From contig NZ_CP113343.1 in the NCBI RefSeq assembly GCF_026683955.1, positions 1,612,001 through 1,676,000 of the forward strand: a stretch of 64,000 nucleotides of DNA, given 5' to 3'. The notes beneath the pieces are model-generated. The model saw only the letters and a list, made by a program, of their open reading frames with translations, was not told where the DNA came from and made no database searches. Positions 16,848 through 27,124 of the stretch are shown here, one piece after another. This DNA comes from Arthrobacter sp. MMS18-M83 (lineage in GTDB: Bacteria > Actinomycetota > Actinomycetes > Actinomycetales > Micrococcaceae). The first letter of the stretch is position 1. Every line of letters starts with the position of its first letter. A program made the position numbers and the translations under genes.

Positions 16848-17591
16848 ATGGGTTTGCTTGACAGGGTTGAACGCGGCATCGAAAAGGCCGTCCGCGGCGT
16901 CTTCTCCACCGGATCGCGTGCGCGTGTGGAGCCGGTGGAGATCGCCAGCAAGCTGCGCCGTGAACTGGACAACAAGTCCATCACCATTGCCGCTGGCCGC
17001 ACGTTGGCACCCAACGTCTTCGAGGTCCTCTTGAGCAATGAAGACTTCGGTCGCGCCCAGGAGTGGGGAACTCCCCTGGCCGAAGAATTGTGCGATGTCG
17101 TGATACAGCACGTGCGCAGCCAGGGTTACATCCTCCAGGGGCCGGTACGGATTTCCTTCGTTCACGACGAAGCCCAGCGCGAGGGCCACCTCGAAATCAC
17201 CTCCAGGACTGAGAAATCCAACGGGTCCGCCGCGCCCGCTGCTCCGCGGCCCAATGTCCCCGCAGCGCCGAGCCGCCAACCCACAAGGCCCCAGCCCGTC
17301 CTGGACATTGGCGGACAACGCTATTCCCTCAACGCACCGTCCGTCGTGCTGGGCAGGTCCTCCGAGGCCGACATCCTGGTCGACGATACCGGTGTCTCGC
17401 GCAGGCATTTGGAAATCCAGACAGCTGCCGGAGTCATTCGCGCTGTCGACCTGGGTTCCACCAACGGAAGCTATGTCAACGGCCATAAGGTGGATGGCAG
17501 CGTAGAACTTACTGACGGATCGACCATCACCATGGGACGGACCAAGATCATCTTCAGACTTCTTTCCCTGCCTGCTGGTGGGCGCCCGTGA
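16848..17591 (+). CDS. fhaA: FhaA-like protein, DUF3662 plus FHA domain
   Basis: The start is MGLLDRVERGIEKAV at 16848 behind GGAAGGAG, not the longer frame from 16755. Residues 1-120 are the DUF3662 domain. A Pro/Ala-rich linker leads to a C-terminal FHA domain (about 150-240) with phosphothreonine-binding residues in LGRSSEADI, VSRRHLE and DLGSTNGSYVNG. FhaA proteins bind phosphorylated partners such as the MviN pseudokinase domain and couple PknB signalling to peptidoglycan synthesis (known from Mycobacterium). The 247-residue protein lacks the long central region of mycobacterial FhaA. It is first in the operon and overlaps fhaB by four bases. Confidence 0.9.
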   Translation: MGLLDRVERGIEKAVRGVFSTGSRARVEPVEIASKLRRELDNKSITIAAGRTLAPNVFEVLLSNEDFGRAQEWGTPLAEELCDVVIQHVRSQGYILQGPVRISFVHDEAQREGHLEITSRTEKSNGSAAPAAPRPNVPAAPSRQPTRPQPVLDIGGQRYSLNAPSVVLGRSSEADILVDDTGVSRRHLEIQTAAGVIRAVDLGSTNGSYVNGHKVDGSVELTDGSTITMGRTKIIFRLLSLPAGGRP

Positions 17592-18079
17592 GCGACATCA
17601 GCGAACTGACCATCACCGCACTCCGTTTCGGCTTCCTGCTGCTGCTGTGGGTGCTGATCTTCAGCATCGTCTCGACCATGCGCCGAGATCTCGTGATCGG
17701 CCGCAAAGCAGCCATGGGAACGCCGACGGCGCGTGAGGTGCGAAAGCATCCTGAGCTCGCCCCTGCGCCGCCCCAGCCCGTGAAGCAGCATGCTCGTCAG
17801 CTCGTCGTGGTCGAGGGTCCACTCAAAGGGACCACCGTTCCTTTGGCCGCGAGCCCCATCCTGCTGGGCCGGGCACAAGAGGCCACGCTGGTCCTTGAGG
17901 ATGACTACGCCTCGGGTCGGCATGCGCGCCTTTTCCCCCAAGGCAGCCGATGGTTCATCGAAGATCTCGGCTCCACCAACGGCACCTACCTCGCCGACCA
18001 ACAATTGACCCGCGCCCTGCCGGTGGAGCTTGGCGTCCCCGTGAGGATCGGCAAGACGGTCATCGAATTGAGGGCGTAG
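17588..18079 (+). CDS. fhaB: FhaB/FipA-like membrane FHA protein
   Basis: This 163-residue protein starts at GTG 17588 inside the fhaA stop. Residues about 8-30 form one transmembrane helix (LRFGFLLLLWVLIFSIVST). A basic linker follows, then an FHA domain (about 72-160) with LLGRAQEATL, SGRHARL and DLGSTNGTYL. The arrangement matches mycobacterial FhaB/FipA, which recruits threonine-phosphorylated division proteins such as FtsZ at the membrane. It is the second gene of the fhaA-pknB operon. Confidence 0.9.
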   Translation: MSDISELTITALRFGFLLLLWVLIFSIVSTMRRDLVIGRKAAMGTPTAREVRKHPELAPAPPQPVKQHARQLVVVEGPLKGTTVPLAASPILLGRAQEATLVLEDDYASGRHARLFPQGSRWFIEDLGSTNGTYLADQQLTRALPVELGVPVRIGKTVIELRA

Positions 18080-18138
18080 CCCATGGCTTCCCCCAGACTT
18101 CCGAGGGCAAGGCCCTGCCTCCGGAACGCTCGCTGATC

Positions 18139-19881
18139 ATGCGCTACGCGGCGCGGTCCGACGTCGGGCGCATCCGCTCGAAGAACGACGACTCCGCCTA
18201 TGTCGGCCGCCATCTTGCCGTCGTTGCGGACGGCATGGGCGGCCATGCGGGCGGCGACGTTGCCTCGGCATCCACGGTGCTGGACATGATCCACCTTGAC
18301 CACGATTCCTATCCGGATGGCGCCGAGACGGTGTTGGCGGACGAAATCCAGACCGCCAATTCCCTTCTCTCCGAGCTTGTCCATGTAGACCCGAAACTCG
18401 CAGGCATGGGCACCACTGTCACAGCCCTTCTCCTCGAAGGCAGGCGGCTGCACTTCGCGCACATCGGCGATTCCCGCGCCTACCGTTTGCGCAATGGCAA
18501 ATTCGAACAGATCAGCGTGGACCACACTTTCGTCCAAAGACTGATCGACGAAGGCCGGCTGCGCCCGGAGGAAGCTGAAACCCACCCGCACAAGAACGTC
18601 CTCATGCGCGTTCTGGGCGACGTGGACGCGAGCCCCGAACTTGACCTGGACGTGCTCGACGTCGAACCCGGCGAACGCTGGCTCCTCTGCTCCGACGGCC
18701 TGAACTATGTCCAAGGGGCAGTGGTGGAGCAGGTGGTTCGGGAAACCAAGGACCTCGCCGATTGCGCCGAGCTCCTCATTGAGCTCACACTGGCGAATGG
18801 GGCTCCGGACAACGTCACCGTGGTGCTCCTGGAAATCGTGGAAGGGGCGGGCGACGAGCTCAGCACGGCCGCCGTCGAGGTCGTCACCCCCGCAACTGTC
18901 ACCCCAGGAGCAGTCGCCGCACCCAACCCGGCCGCGCCAATCGCAGACGCGCCGAAGGCTGCCGATACGGGCAGAACTGCCGGAATGACCGGTCCGAGCA
19001 AGGAAACCACGCTCGATGGCGGCGCGAAGGCGCCTGCCAAAGGCCCCTCAGCCACTAAACCTGCGTTCAGCCAAGCCTCGCCGACGGTCGTACCGGCGGC
19101 CAAGCCGAGGGAAGCAACCCTCGACGCCGGAGTTTCCGCCGCCGCCGGTCCCGCCAAACCCGCGGGAGCAACCGAACCTCCGACCGCGACAGACCCCCAC
19201 TTGGGCGAACACCTATCGGCGGAGATCCTCCGTGAAGAACTCTCAAGCCGGCCGCACGAATTGGTGGGCGCTGCCGCTACGGCGGCCGAAACGGGTTCGA
19301 TCCCTACCGTGGCTGGACGCAGCGTTGCACGACGCGCTGCCACGGTACTGACGCACAAGGCCGAACAGGACCGCCCGGAGGTACAACCGCTTGTCGCCCG
19401 GAGGCGGCGTTGGTTGACGCCCGCAATAGCCGCTCTCTTGGCGATTTTTGTGGTCGCGGGGCTGTGGCTCGGATATGCGTGGACCCAGACGCGGTATTAC
19501 GTCGGTGAATTCGACCACCGCGTGGCGATCTTCAATGGGATTTCGCAAAGCCTTGGCCCGTTCCAGCTCTCGAAAGTGGAGGCTGTCACGGAGATCCGCG
19601 TGGACTCATTGCCGGAATACTCGCGACAGAGCATCCGCCAGACCGTTCCGGCACGCGATCTCGGTGATGCCCAGCAGATTGTAAAAAACCTGCAAGATAC
19701 TGGCACTACCGGTCTGCCGGCCAATTGCCCCACAGGCACGCCCAGGCCGACGGCAAGCCCCACCGCCACAGCAAGTCCCGCGACAGCAAGCCCCACCGCC
19801 ACAGCGAGCCCAAGTCCTTCAAACGCGCCGACATCGTCACCCACGTCCACGCCGGTCCCTTCGTGCGCGGTGTCCCCATGA
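18139..19881 (+). CDS. pstP: PP2C-type protein phosphatase with extracellular tail
   Basis: The start is MRYAARSDVGRIRSKNDD at 18139; the longer open frame from 17950 lies within fhaB and lacks a good start. Residues 1-235 are a PPM/PP2C phosphatase with metal-ligand motifs VADGMGGHAGGD, MGTTVTA, HIGDSRAYRL, CSDGL and DNVTVV. About 190 residues of Ala/Pro/Thr-rich linker follow, then a transmembrane helix (about 420-440, IAALLAIFVVAGLWLGYAW). An extracellular domain and a degenerate TASPTA repeat tail end the protein. It should remove phosphates from PknA, PknB and their substrates. The 59-base gap to fhaB is the largest in the operon. Confidence 0.9.
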   Translation: MRYAARSDVGRIRSKNDDSAYVGRHLAVVADGMGGHAGGDVASASTVLDMIHLDHDSYPDGAETVLADEIQTANSLLSELVHVDPKLAGMGTTVTALLLEGRRLHFAHIGDSRAYRLRNGKFEQISVDHTFVQRLIDEGRLRPEEAETHPHKNVLMRVLGDVDASPELDLDVLDVEPGERWLLCSDGLNYVQGAVVEQVVRETKDLADCAELLIELTLANGAPDNVTVVLLEIVEGAGDELSTAAVEVVTPATVTPGAVAAPNPAAPIADAPKAADTGRTAGMTGPSKETTLDGGAKAPAKGPSATKPAFSQASPTVVPAAKPREATLDAGVSAAAGPAKPAGATEPPTATDPHLGEHLSAEILREELSSRPHELVGAAATAAETGSIPTVAGRSVARRAATVLTHKAEQDRPEVQPLVARRRRWLTPAIAALLAIFVVAGLWLGYAWTQTRYYVGEFDHRVAIFNGISQSLGPFQLSKVEAVTEIRVDSLPEYSRQSIRQTVPARDLGDAQQIVKNLQDTGTTGLPANCPTGTPRPTASPTATASPATASPTATASPSPSNAPTSSPTSTPVPSCAVSP

Positions 19882-21245
19882 TTCAGGCTCTGACTACACC
19901 CACGCCGCGCCGCAATGTGGAGCTCGTCCTCCTTATCGTTTCCCTAGCCGTGGGAATCGGTGCAAGCGCCATGGTCGGGCTCAATAGCGCGGCCGCTTTC
20001 GACAGCGATTTCTGGTTCCAGTCGAGTCTTCTGGTAGTGGCCGCATTCGCTTTCCACACGGTCTTGAGGTTCCGCGCAAAATATGCCGATCCGATCATGC
20101 TTCCGATCGTGGTTGCGCTCAACGGCTTGGGGCTGGCCCTCATCCATCGCATGGACCAGCCCGGAGAAGACACTGGCAACAACCAGCTTCGCTGGACCCT
20201 CCTGGCCATGGCCGTGTCAATCGCCGTGATCTGGCTCCTCAAGGACCACCGGCTCCTTCGTCGTTTCACCTTTATCGCGCTGGCGGCCAGTGCGATTTTC
20301 CTGGTGTTGCCCCTCGTTCCCGGCATCTCCGCCGGCGAAGTGCTAGGCGCCAGCGTCTGGATCCGCCTGGGTCCCATGACTTTCCAGCCGGGCGAGATCG
20401 CCAAGATTACCCTGGCCATATTCTTCGCGGGCTATCTTTCCTCCAATCGGGATCTCATCCTGCTGGCTGGCCGCAAGATCGGCCCCATGCAGTTGCCCCG
20501 GTTCAAGGACCTTGGCCCGATGATCACGGCGTGGCTCGTGAGCATCGGCATCCTGGTCTTCCAGCGGGACCTCGGCACCTCGGTCCTCTTCTTCGGCTTG
20601 TTCATCGTCATGATCTACGTGGCAACAAGCCGCATCAGCTGGGTGGTCATCGGCCTCATACTGATCCTGGGTGGCGGATTCCTGGCATCGAAGTTCTTTG
20701 CACACGTCGCATTCCGCTTGGACAGCTGGTGGAACGCGTTCACTCCGGAAGTCTTCGACCGGTCCCCCGGCGGTAGCGGACAGATCGTCCAAGGCCTCTT
20801 CGGCATGGCCGACGGCGGCCTTGCAGGCACGGGGCTCGGACAAGGCAGGCCGGATCTGGTGCCCTTCGCCAACAGCGACATGATCATCGCGCTCATCGGT
20901 GAGGAACTGGGACTGATCGGTCTCTTCGCCGTCGTGATGCTCTACATGCTCCTCTTCACCCGTGGTTTCCGCGCAGCACTCGGTGCGCGGGACGCGTTCG
21001 GCAAGCTCCTCGCTTGCGGCCTGTCCTTTGCCATCGCGACTCAATGCTTCGTGGTGATCGGCGGCGTCACGCGGCTGATCCCGCTGACGGGGCTCACCAC
21101 TCCCTTCCTCGCTGCAGGCGGTTCCTCCTTGCTTGCCAACTGGATCATCGTGGGCTTGCTGCTCATGATTTCCCACACCGCGCGAGGCCCGGTAGACACA
21201 ACGCCCATTACCCATGCCCCCACAGAGGCGGTGAAGACCCCATGA
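19878..21245 (+). CDS. rodA: SEDS peptidoglycan polymerase RodA/FtsW (copy 1)
   Basis: The start is MIQALTTPTPRRN at 19878, four bases inside pstP. The 455-residue protein has about ten or more transmembrane helices and SEDS landmarks: RLGPMTFQPGEIAKI, the catalytic-type Asp in FQRDLGTS (about 230), FANSDMIIALIGEELG, and the C-terminal LTGLTTPFLAAGGSSLLANW. SEDS proteins polymerise lipid II into glycan strands together with a class B PBP; the next gene is that PBP, overlapping by four bases. A second paralogue lies at 33433-34794. Confidence 0.92.
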   Translation: MIQALTTPTPRRNVELVLLIVSLAVGIGASAMVGLNSAAAFDSDFWFQSSLLVVAAFAFHTVLRFRAKYADPIMLPIVVALNGLGLALIHRMDQPGEDTGNNQLRWTLLAMAVSIAVIWLLKDHRLLRRFTFIALAASAIFLVLPLVPGISAGEVLGASVWIRLGPMTFQPGEIAKITLAIFFAGYLSSNRDLILLAGRKIGPMQLPRFKDLGPMITAWLVSIGILVFQRDLGTSVLFFGLFIVMIYVATSRISWVVIGLILILGGGFLASKFFAHVAFRLDSWWNAFTPEVFDRSPGGSGQIVQGLFGMADGGLAGTGLGQGRPDLVPFANSDMIIALIGEELGLIGLFAVVMLYMLLFTRGFRAALGARDAFGKLLACGLSFAIATQCFVVIGGVTRLIPLTGLTTPFLAAGGSSLLANWIIVGLLLMISHTARGPVDTTPITHAPTEAVKTP

Positions 21246-22699
21246 ACCATTCCATACGCAACTCGTGGCTGGCAGCCGTTGCCATGTTCGCCCTCCTCTT
21301 CGGCGCCATCAGCTATGTCCAGGTCATCGGCGCCGGCGACCTCAATGACAATCCGTGGAACCAGCGCGCCGTCCTGGCGAACTACTGCAACGACCGCGGT
21401 GCCATCATCGTGGGCGGCAAGCCGATCGCCGAATCCGTTGCCGGGGACGAAACCTGCAAGTATCAGCGCAGTTACGCCCAGCCGGAACTTTACGCCGGCA
21501 TCACGGGATACTTCTCCAGGACCTATGGATCCACCGGACTTGAGCAGCAGCTCCGCGATGAGCTGGCCGGCAGCTCCGATCAACTTTTCCTGGACCGCGT
21601 CAGCCAGATCTTCCTCGGCAGCCAGCCGAAGGGTGCCTCGGTGGAATTGACTATCGATCCCGCGATCCAGAAACTCGCCTACGACCTCATTCCTGACGGC
21701 CAGCGTGGCTCGATCGTGGTCACCAATCCGAAGACGGGCGCCATCATTGCCATGGCTTCCAAGCCGTCCTACGATCCCAACCTGATCGCCACGCATGATT
21801 CTGCGAAGGAAAAGGCAAGTTACGAGCAACTCAACCAGGTTCCCGGGATCAACCTGAACCAATCCGTGAGTGGACCCACGGGTGCGCTGCTGGCGCCCGG
21901 CTCGGTGTTCAAGCTCGTCGATACTGCGGCTGCCTTGAACTCCGGAAAGTACAACAAGGACAGCGTGCTGCCGAACCCTGACAGCTTGCCCTTGCCCGGT
22001 TCCAATGCATCATTGCCCAACTATGCAGGCGGCAACTGCTCAACCCGGAGCACGGCCGATTTCGCCTTCGCCTTGGAGCAGTCCTGCAACACGCCTTTCG
22101 CCAGCATCGCCCTCGACTTGGGGCAGAAGGCCATCGCGGACCAGGCAAGCAAGTTTGGCTTCGGGCAGGATTTCGGGGACCTCCTCAAGCTCCAGTCCGC
22201 TGTCAGCGTCTTCCCCAAGGACCTGGACCAGGCGCAGCTCGCCCAGTCCGCCGTCGGGCAGCGTGACGTCAGGGCCACTCCGCTGCAGATCGCGCTGATG
22301 ACCGCGGCAATTGCCAATCATGGAGTCCAGATGAAGCCGAGCCTCATTAAGACGGTGCGCGCCCCCGATCTCCGCGTCATCAGTGAACCCAAAGCCGAGA
22401 CCTTGCGTACCTCCACCACACCCGAGATCGCCAGCCAGATCACATCGTGGATGACCGACGTCGTATCGAAGGGCATCGCGAGTGGCGCTGCGGTTCCCGG
22501 AGTCCAGGTGGCCGGCAAGACCGGCACCGCGCAGTTGGGCGACACGGGCCTGAACAACTCATGGTTTACCGGGTTCGCCCCGGCCAATGACCCGCAAGTG
22601 GCCGTCACCATAGTCATGCAAGGTGTTGACGTGTCTACCGGTGCAAAGCTAACCAGTCCGAACGCGAAGAAGATTTTTGAGGCGGTGTTGAATAAGTGA
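21242..22699 (+). CDS. pbpA: Class B penicillin-binding protein PbpA
   Basis: The start [19 protein letters not shown] at 21242 gives a 485-residue protein with an N-terminal membrane anchor (about 10-28), a dimerisation region and a transpeptidase domain. Its motifs are SVFK (SxxK, about 220), SCN (SxN, about 280) and KTGTAQ (about 424). The nucleophile Ser220 cross-links peptidoglycan stem peptides. It overlaps rodA upstream and pknA downstream by four bases each, as in the conserved actinobacterial cluster. Length and motifs are intact. Confidence 0.92.
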   Translation: MNHSIRNSWLAAVAMFALLFGAISYVQVIGAGDLNDNPWNQRAVLANYCNDRGAIIVGGKPIAESVAGDETCKYQRSYAQPELYAGITGYFSRTYGSTGLEQQLRDELAGSSDQLFLDRVSQIFLGSQPKGASVELTIDPAIQKLAYDLIPDGQRGSIVVTNPKTGAIIAMASKPSYDPNLIATHDSAKEKASYEQLNQVPGINLNQSVSGPTGALLAPGSVFKLVDTAAALNSGKYNKDSVLPNPDSLPLPGSNASLPNYAGGNCSTRSTADFAFALEQSCNTPFASIALDLGQKAIADQASKFGFGQDFGDLLKLQSAVSVFPKDLDQAQLAQSAVGQRDVRATPLQIALMTAAIANHGVQMKPSLIKTVRAPDLRVISEPKAETLRTSTTPEIASQITSWMTDVVSKGIASGAAVPGVQVAGKTGTAQLGDTGLNNSWFTGFAPANDPQVAVTIVMQGVDVSTGAKLTSPNAKKIFEAVLNK

Positions 22700-24495
22700 G
22701 ACCTACGTCAGGAATCACCCTCGGCGGCAGGTTCCAGCTGACCAGTCGCATTGCGATTGGCGGCATGGGAGAGGTCTGGAGGGCCAAGGACCAGATCCTT
22801 GGCCGGATCGTCGCAATCAAGGTACTCAAAGAGGAATATACGGGTGACCCCGGGTTCCTCCAGCGTTTCCGCGCCGAGGCCCGCCACACCGCATTGCTAA
22901 ACCACGTGGGGATCGCCAACGTCTTCGACTATGGCGAAGAAGATGGATCCGCCTACCTGGTGATGGAGCTCGTACCGGGACAGCCGTTGAGCAGCATCCT
23001 GGAACGTGAGCAGGTCCTCTCGCCGGACCGCACCCTGTCCATCATTTCCCAGACCGCCCGTGCGCTGGCCCCTGCGCACGCACAGGGCCTGGTACACCGC
23101 GATATCAAGCCGGGCAACCTCCTGATCACGCCGGACTTCCGCGTCAAGGTTACCGACTTCGGCATTGCGCGCCTCGCCGACCAAGTCCCCCTCACGCAGA
23201 CCGGCCAAGTCATGGGAACTGCCCAGTACCTGGCCCCGGAGCAAGCCACGGGACAGACCGCAACGGGGTCCTCGGACATATATTCCCTCGGGGTTATCGG
23301 CTACGAAGCCCTCACGGGGCATCGTCCGTTCTCCGGTGAATCCCAGATCGCAATTGCGCTGGCCCAGGTCAACGACGCCCCGCCGCCCCTGCCTGAGAGC
23401 CTCCCAACTCCGGTACGCGCCCTGCTGATGTCGATGCTCGCCAAGGATCCGAAGAACCGTCCCGCAGACGCGATCAAGCTGGCCGAGGCCGCAGAAGCTA
23501 TCCGCGCGGGCGACATTTCCGCGGCACACGCCGCCGTGCCTGGAATGTTGCTGTTCGAATCCGCCACAGGCCCCATCACCGCGCCGACTGACCTCGCCAC
23601 CGCCCCCACGGGCATTGTCGCCTCGCCGTACGGCAAGGAAACGCGTTCGACGTCGACGTCGGCCCTTCCGGTGATCGGCGCCGCAGCAGCGGGCGCCGCA
23701 GCAGGGGCTGCGGCCGAGGGTGGAAATGCTCTCTCCCGCGCAAATGCCCTGGCCGCCGAACGCAGCTTGGAGCAAGCTGACGAGCACGACCACTACCTCG
23801 CGGAAGAAGAAACATACGAGGAGGGGCCCCAGCGCAAGAAGCGCAGCCCGTGGACCTGGCCCCTCGTCGCGCTGATCGTGCTCCTGCTCTTCGCCTTGGT
23901 TGGTGTGATCCTGTCCCAGTCGGGGCTTTTCTCGCCAAGGAATCCGGCCCCGGCCACTTCAAACTCTCCGGTCCAAATCTCAAGCGCGCCGCCAAGCTCG
24001 GCGAGTCCGAGCGCCACGGAGACGTCGGCCGCCCCGACGCCCACCACGCCCACTGTGGAGACTGTTAACCTGATCCCGGAAGCATACAAGGGCCAACCGT
24101 ATGACAAGGTCCGTGCAGACCTCAGCGCGCTCGGCATGGGCGTTAACGGAGTCCAGGTCTTCGATCCCTCGACGCCGGGCACGGTCATCGACATCAACCC
24201 GTCCGGCCCGCAGCCCAAGGGGACCACCATCACCGTCAATTACTCCAAGGGTCCGCAGATGGTTTCGGTTCCGACCATTGGCAAGGGCGCCTCCGAGTCA
24301 GTCGTGCAGGCTGCCATCGAAGGTGCCGGCCTGCGCTGGGTCGCGGGTACCCCTGTTGATGGAGCAACCGGCCAGGCGCCTGGGACATTTGTCAGCTCCG
24401 ATCCCGCCGGCGGACAGAAAGTGCCTTCCGGATCCATAGTTACCTACCACCTGTCCAAGTCGACCGCGTCTCCTTCTCCTAAGACCACCCCGTAG
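22696..24495 (+). CDS. pknA: Ser/Thr protein kinase PknA-type with PASTA repeats
   Basis: This 599-residue kinase starts at GTG 22696. The kinase domain covers about 10-265, with P-loop [33 protein letters not shown] and the activation-loop [17 protein letters not shown]. An Ala-rich low-complexity linker precedes a transmembrane helix (about 392-412). Outside the cell are two PASTA-like units (about 455-590). Mycobacterial PknA has no PASTA domains, so this protein resembles PknB in architecture, but its order in the operon marks it as the pknA counterpart. It should phosphorylate cell-wall and division targets on Thr/Ser. Confidence 0.9.
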   Translation: MRPTSGITLGGRFQLTSRIAIGGMGEVWRAKDQILGRIVAIKVLKEEYTGDPGFLQRFRAEARHTALLNHVGIANVFDYGEEDGSAYLVMELVPGQPLSSILEREQVLSPDRTLSIISQTARALAPAHAQGLVHRDIKPGNLLITPDFRVKVTDFGIARLADQVPLTQTGQVMGTAQYLAPEQATGQTATGSSDIYSLGVIGYEALTGHRPFSGESQIAIALAQVNDAPPPLPESLPTPVRALLMSMLAKDPKNRPADAIKLAEAAEAIRAGDISAAHAAVPGMLLFESATGPITAPTDLATAPTGIVASPYGKETRSTSTSALPVIGAAAAGAAAGAAAEGGNALSRANALAAERSLEQADEHDHYLAEEETYEEGPQRKKRSPWTWPLVALIVLLLFALVGVILSQSGLFSPRNPAPATSNSPVQISSAPPSSASPSATETSAAPTPTTPTVETVNLIPEAYKGQPYDKVRADLSALGMGVNGVQVFDPSTPGTVIDINPSGPQPKGTTITVNYSKGPQMVSVPTIGKGASESVVQAAIEGAGLRWVAGTPVDGATGQAPGTFVSSDPAGGQKVPSGSIVTYHLSKSTASPSPKTTP

Positions 24496-24501
24496 GACAC
24501 C

Positions 24502-26487
24502 ATGACGACCGGACGCTCCACACCTGCCCACAGAGAGGACAGCACTCCAATGACAAACCAGCGCGTCCTCAACGGGCGGTACGAACTCGGTGAATTGCTC
24601 GGCCGTGGCGGTATGGCGGATGTCTACAAGGGCACCGACACCCTGCTCGGCCGAACCGTGGCGGTGAAACTGCTCCGCGCCGATCTTGCCCGCGATCCGC
24701 AGTTCCATGCTCGCTTCAAACGCGAGGCCCAGGCAGTAGCGGCCCTGAACCACTCCTCAATCGTGGCCATCTATGACACGGGCGAGTACACGGTGTCCGG
24801 TGGTCCGGGCGAGGACGTCCGGGTCCCCTACATCGTCATGGAATACGTGTCCGGGCGGACTATCCGCGACCTGATCCGTGCCAAGGAACTGGACATCGAT
24901 CAAGCCATCGAGTTCCTCCTTGGCGTCCTGTCCGCCCTTGAATACAGCCACAAAGCCGGAATCGTCCACCGCGACATCAAGCCGGCCAACGTCATGGTCT
25001 CCGGGGATTCCAACGACGTCAAGGTCATGGACTTCGGCATCGCCCGGGCCATGGCTGACTCCGCGGCTACCATGACCCAGACCCAGGCCGTGGTTGGAAC
25101 AGCCCAGTACCTCTCGCCCGAGCAAGCCCGCGGCGAGACCGTGGACGCGCGTAGTGATCTGTACTCTGCGGCGTGCCTGCTGTTTGAGATGCTCACGTCC
25201 CGGCCCCCGTTCACCGGCGACAGTCCTGTCTCCGTGGCCTACCAGCATGTCCGAGAAATCCCCGAGCCCGCCAGCAGTTTCAATCCGGCAGTGTCGGAGG
25301 CATTGGACAGTGTCCTGGCCAAGGGCTTGCAGAAGGACCGCGCCGACCGTTTCCAGGATGCGGCCGCCTTCCGACGTGCCTTGCGTGCCGCCAGAAACGG
25401 CGTGGCAGTCCCTGCGTTTTCTCCTGGGCCCACGGACTCCCAAGAAGTAGTACCCTCGACGCAGCACCTTCCCGAAGGTGGCTTGGCGCGCGGCCTGACG
25501 GGCGCCGAATTCCTGGACAGCACCCTGAACGGGAGGCTGGGCAATGCCCAGGACGCCGGCGACCAGGACACCCTGTTGGCCCACTATGCCGGGGAACCGG
25601 GATCGGAGCCAGATCACGACGGCGCCATGCCGCTTGGATTCACCCCCGAACTCGAGCGTTCCCCCCGCCAGAAGTCCCGCCGTCGTGCGTGGGCCGCAGT
25701 CGTGGTCATCTTTACGCTGCTTGTCCTGGCCGGCGGTGGATTCTGGTTGTACAGCACCGTGAACCAGAAGCCAGCGCCGCCGGCGCTGGTCGCGGTACCT
25801 CAAGTGGCCGGCATGAGCGAGGCCAAGGCATTGCAAGCGCTCTATGGCGCCAATCTCAGCCCGGAGTCGCGCAAGGTCCCGCACGACACCATCGCCAAGG
25901 GCACAGTGATCAACACGGACCCAAGCGTTGGGTCTCAAGTGGCGCCGAACTCACACGTCATACTGAACGTTTCAGACGGTCCGGTCTCCGTAACCGTGCC
26001 GGCGGGCCTGAGCGGCCTGACCGAGGCCGCGGCGCGTGACCTCCTGCGCCAAGCCGGCCTCGTGGGCGGGTCCAGCACCTTGTCCAATAATCCTACAGTT
26101 CCCGCAGGCTCCGTCATCAGCACTAAACCCGCTTCAGGGGCGGTCGTGGGCGCGGGAAGCACTGTTGATTTGGTGGTGTCCACCGGCAAGGTGTCCGTGC
26201 CGCAACTCGTTGGTTTGAATGTGGCGGATGCCGAGGCCTTGCTCAAGGAGAACGGCCTGACGATGGCCGTCACCGAGCAGGAGAACTCGCAAGTAACGCC
26301 TGGAAAGGTCACGAGCCAGGGGGATGCCTTCAAGTCCCTTGTGGACCAAGGCAAAACCATCAGTGTGATCGTTGCAAAGGCTCCCGCTCCGCCCCCTAGC
26401 CCCAGTCCGACACCCTCCCCCAGTGACACCCGGAGTCGCGGAACCGGGTTGGGTAGCTTGGGCGACGTAGGCGGCTTGGGAGGTTAG
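24502..26487 (+). CDS. pknB: Ser/Thr protein kinase PknB with PASTA repeats
   Basis: The kinase domain covers about 25-285, with LGRGGMADVYKG, AVKLLR, HRDIKPANVM, DFGIAR and the Thr-rich activation loop ATMTQTQAVVGTAQYLSPEQ. A transmembrane helix sits at about 396-416, followed by three PASTA units (about 425-640) that bind muropeptides or lipid II outside the cell. A Pro/Ser/Gly-rich tail ends the protein. The ATG at 24502 has a nearby AGGA, but the ATG at 24550 (MTNQRVLNGRYELGELLG) behind GAGAGGA is an equally good start. The stop overlaps the convergent pabA stop by four bases. Confidence 0.92.
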   Translation: MTTGRSTPAHREDSTPMTNQRVLNGRYELGELLGRGGMADVYKGTDTLLGRTVAVKLLRADLARDPQFHARFKREAQAVAALNHSSIVAIYDTGEYTVSGGPGEDVRVPYIVMEYVSGRTIRDLIRAKELDIDQAIEFLLGVLSALEYSHKAGIVHRDIKPANVMVSGDSNDVKVMDFGIARAMADSAATMTQTQAVVGTAQYLSPEQARGETVDARSDLYSAACLLFEMLTSRPPFTGDSPVSVAYQHVREIPEPASSFNPAVSEALDSVLAKGLQKDRADRFQDAAAFRRALRAARNGVAVPAFSPGPTDSQEVVPSTQHLPEGGLARGLTGAEFLDSTLNGRLGNAQDAGDQDTLLAHYAGEPGSEPDHDGAMPLGFTPELERSPRQKSRRRAWAAVVVIFTLLVLAGGGFWLYSTVNQKPAPPALVAVPQVAGMSEAKALQALYGANLSPESRKVPHDTIAKGTVINTDPSVGSQVAPNSHVILNVSDGPVSVTVPAGLSGLTEAAARDLLRQAGLVGGSSTLSNNPTVPAGSVISTKPASGAVVGAGSTVDLVVSTGKVSVPQLVGLNVADAEALLKENGLTMAVTEQENSQVTPGKVTSQGDAFKSLVDQGKTISVIVAKAPAPPPSPSPTPSPSDTRSRGTGLGSLGDVGGLGG

Positions 26488-27124
26488 CGCTGGATCAGGG
26501 GACTAAGGGTGGCGGCACGAGCGGCCGCACCGGACATCCCGAGCGATTCGAGCCAGTTGCCGAGCATGAGGTAGCCACCTTCGGTGAGCACCGATTCCGG
26601 GTGGAACTGCACACCACACAGCGGTGCCGTGCGGTGCTGCAGACCCATGACCACCCCGCTGGCGGTTTCAGCGGTGATTTCCAGAATGTCCGGGATGCTC
26701 TCCCGCACAGCTGCCAGGGAGTGGTAGCGCGTGGCCGTCACCGGCGAGGGCAGCCCGGCGAAAACGCTCTTGCCCCCGTGATGCACCGGTGAGGTCTTGC
26801 CGTGCATTAGCTCCGGTGCATGTGTGACGATTCCACCGTACGCCTCCGCCAGCGCTTGGTGGCCGAGGCAGACGCCGAACATCGGCTTGTTGTTGTCGCC
26901 GCACCACTTGATCAACTCGATGCAGACGCCAGCCTCGGCAGGGGTGCCGGGACCGGGGAGATCAGCACGCCGTCTCGAGCGTCGGCAAGCTCGATCGCCT
27001 CGGCGAGGGTGACATCATCATTGCGGACCACTGTGGTTTCCGCGCCGAGTTCCTGCAAGTAGCCGACGAGGGTGTAGACGAAGCTGTCGTAGTTGTCTAC
27101 GACGAGGATTTTTGTTGTGCTCAT
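26484..27124 (-). pseudogene. pabA: Glutamine amidotransferase pabA/trpG, one-base frameshift
   Basis: The minus strand encodes MSTTKILVVDNYDSFVYTLV from ATG 27124 through GVLISP, then shifts frame. The second frame resumes as a type 1 glutamine amidotransferase with the nucleophile region FGVCLGHQALAEAYGG and the catalytic GVQFHPESVLTEGG. The expected ISPGPGTPAEAG is restored by adding one C in the run at about 26955-26958 (GGGG on the plus strand). Intact homologues of about 212 residues supply ammonia to aminodeoxychorismate or anthranilate synthase. A homopolymer sequencing error is as likely as a true mutation. It overlaps the upstream 56-residue gene at its start. Confidence 0.85.

Noticed and set aside
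18083..18139. ATG at 18083 as the pstP start
   Set aside because: It is in a different frame from the phosphatase. The first in-frame start giving the family N-terminus is ATG 18139.
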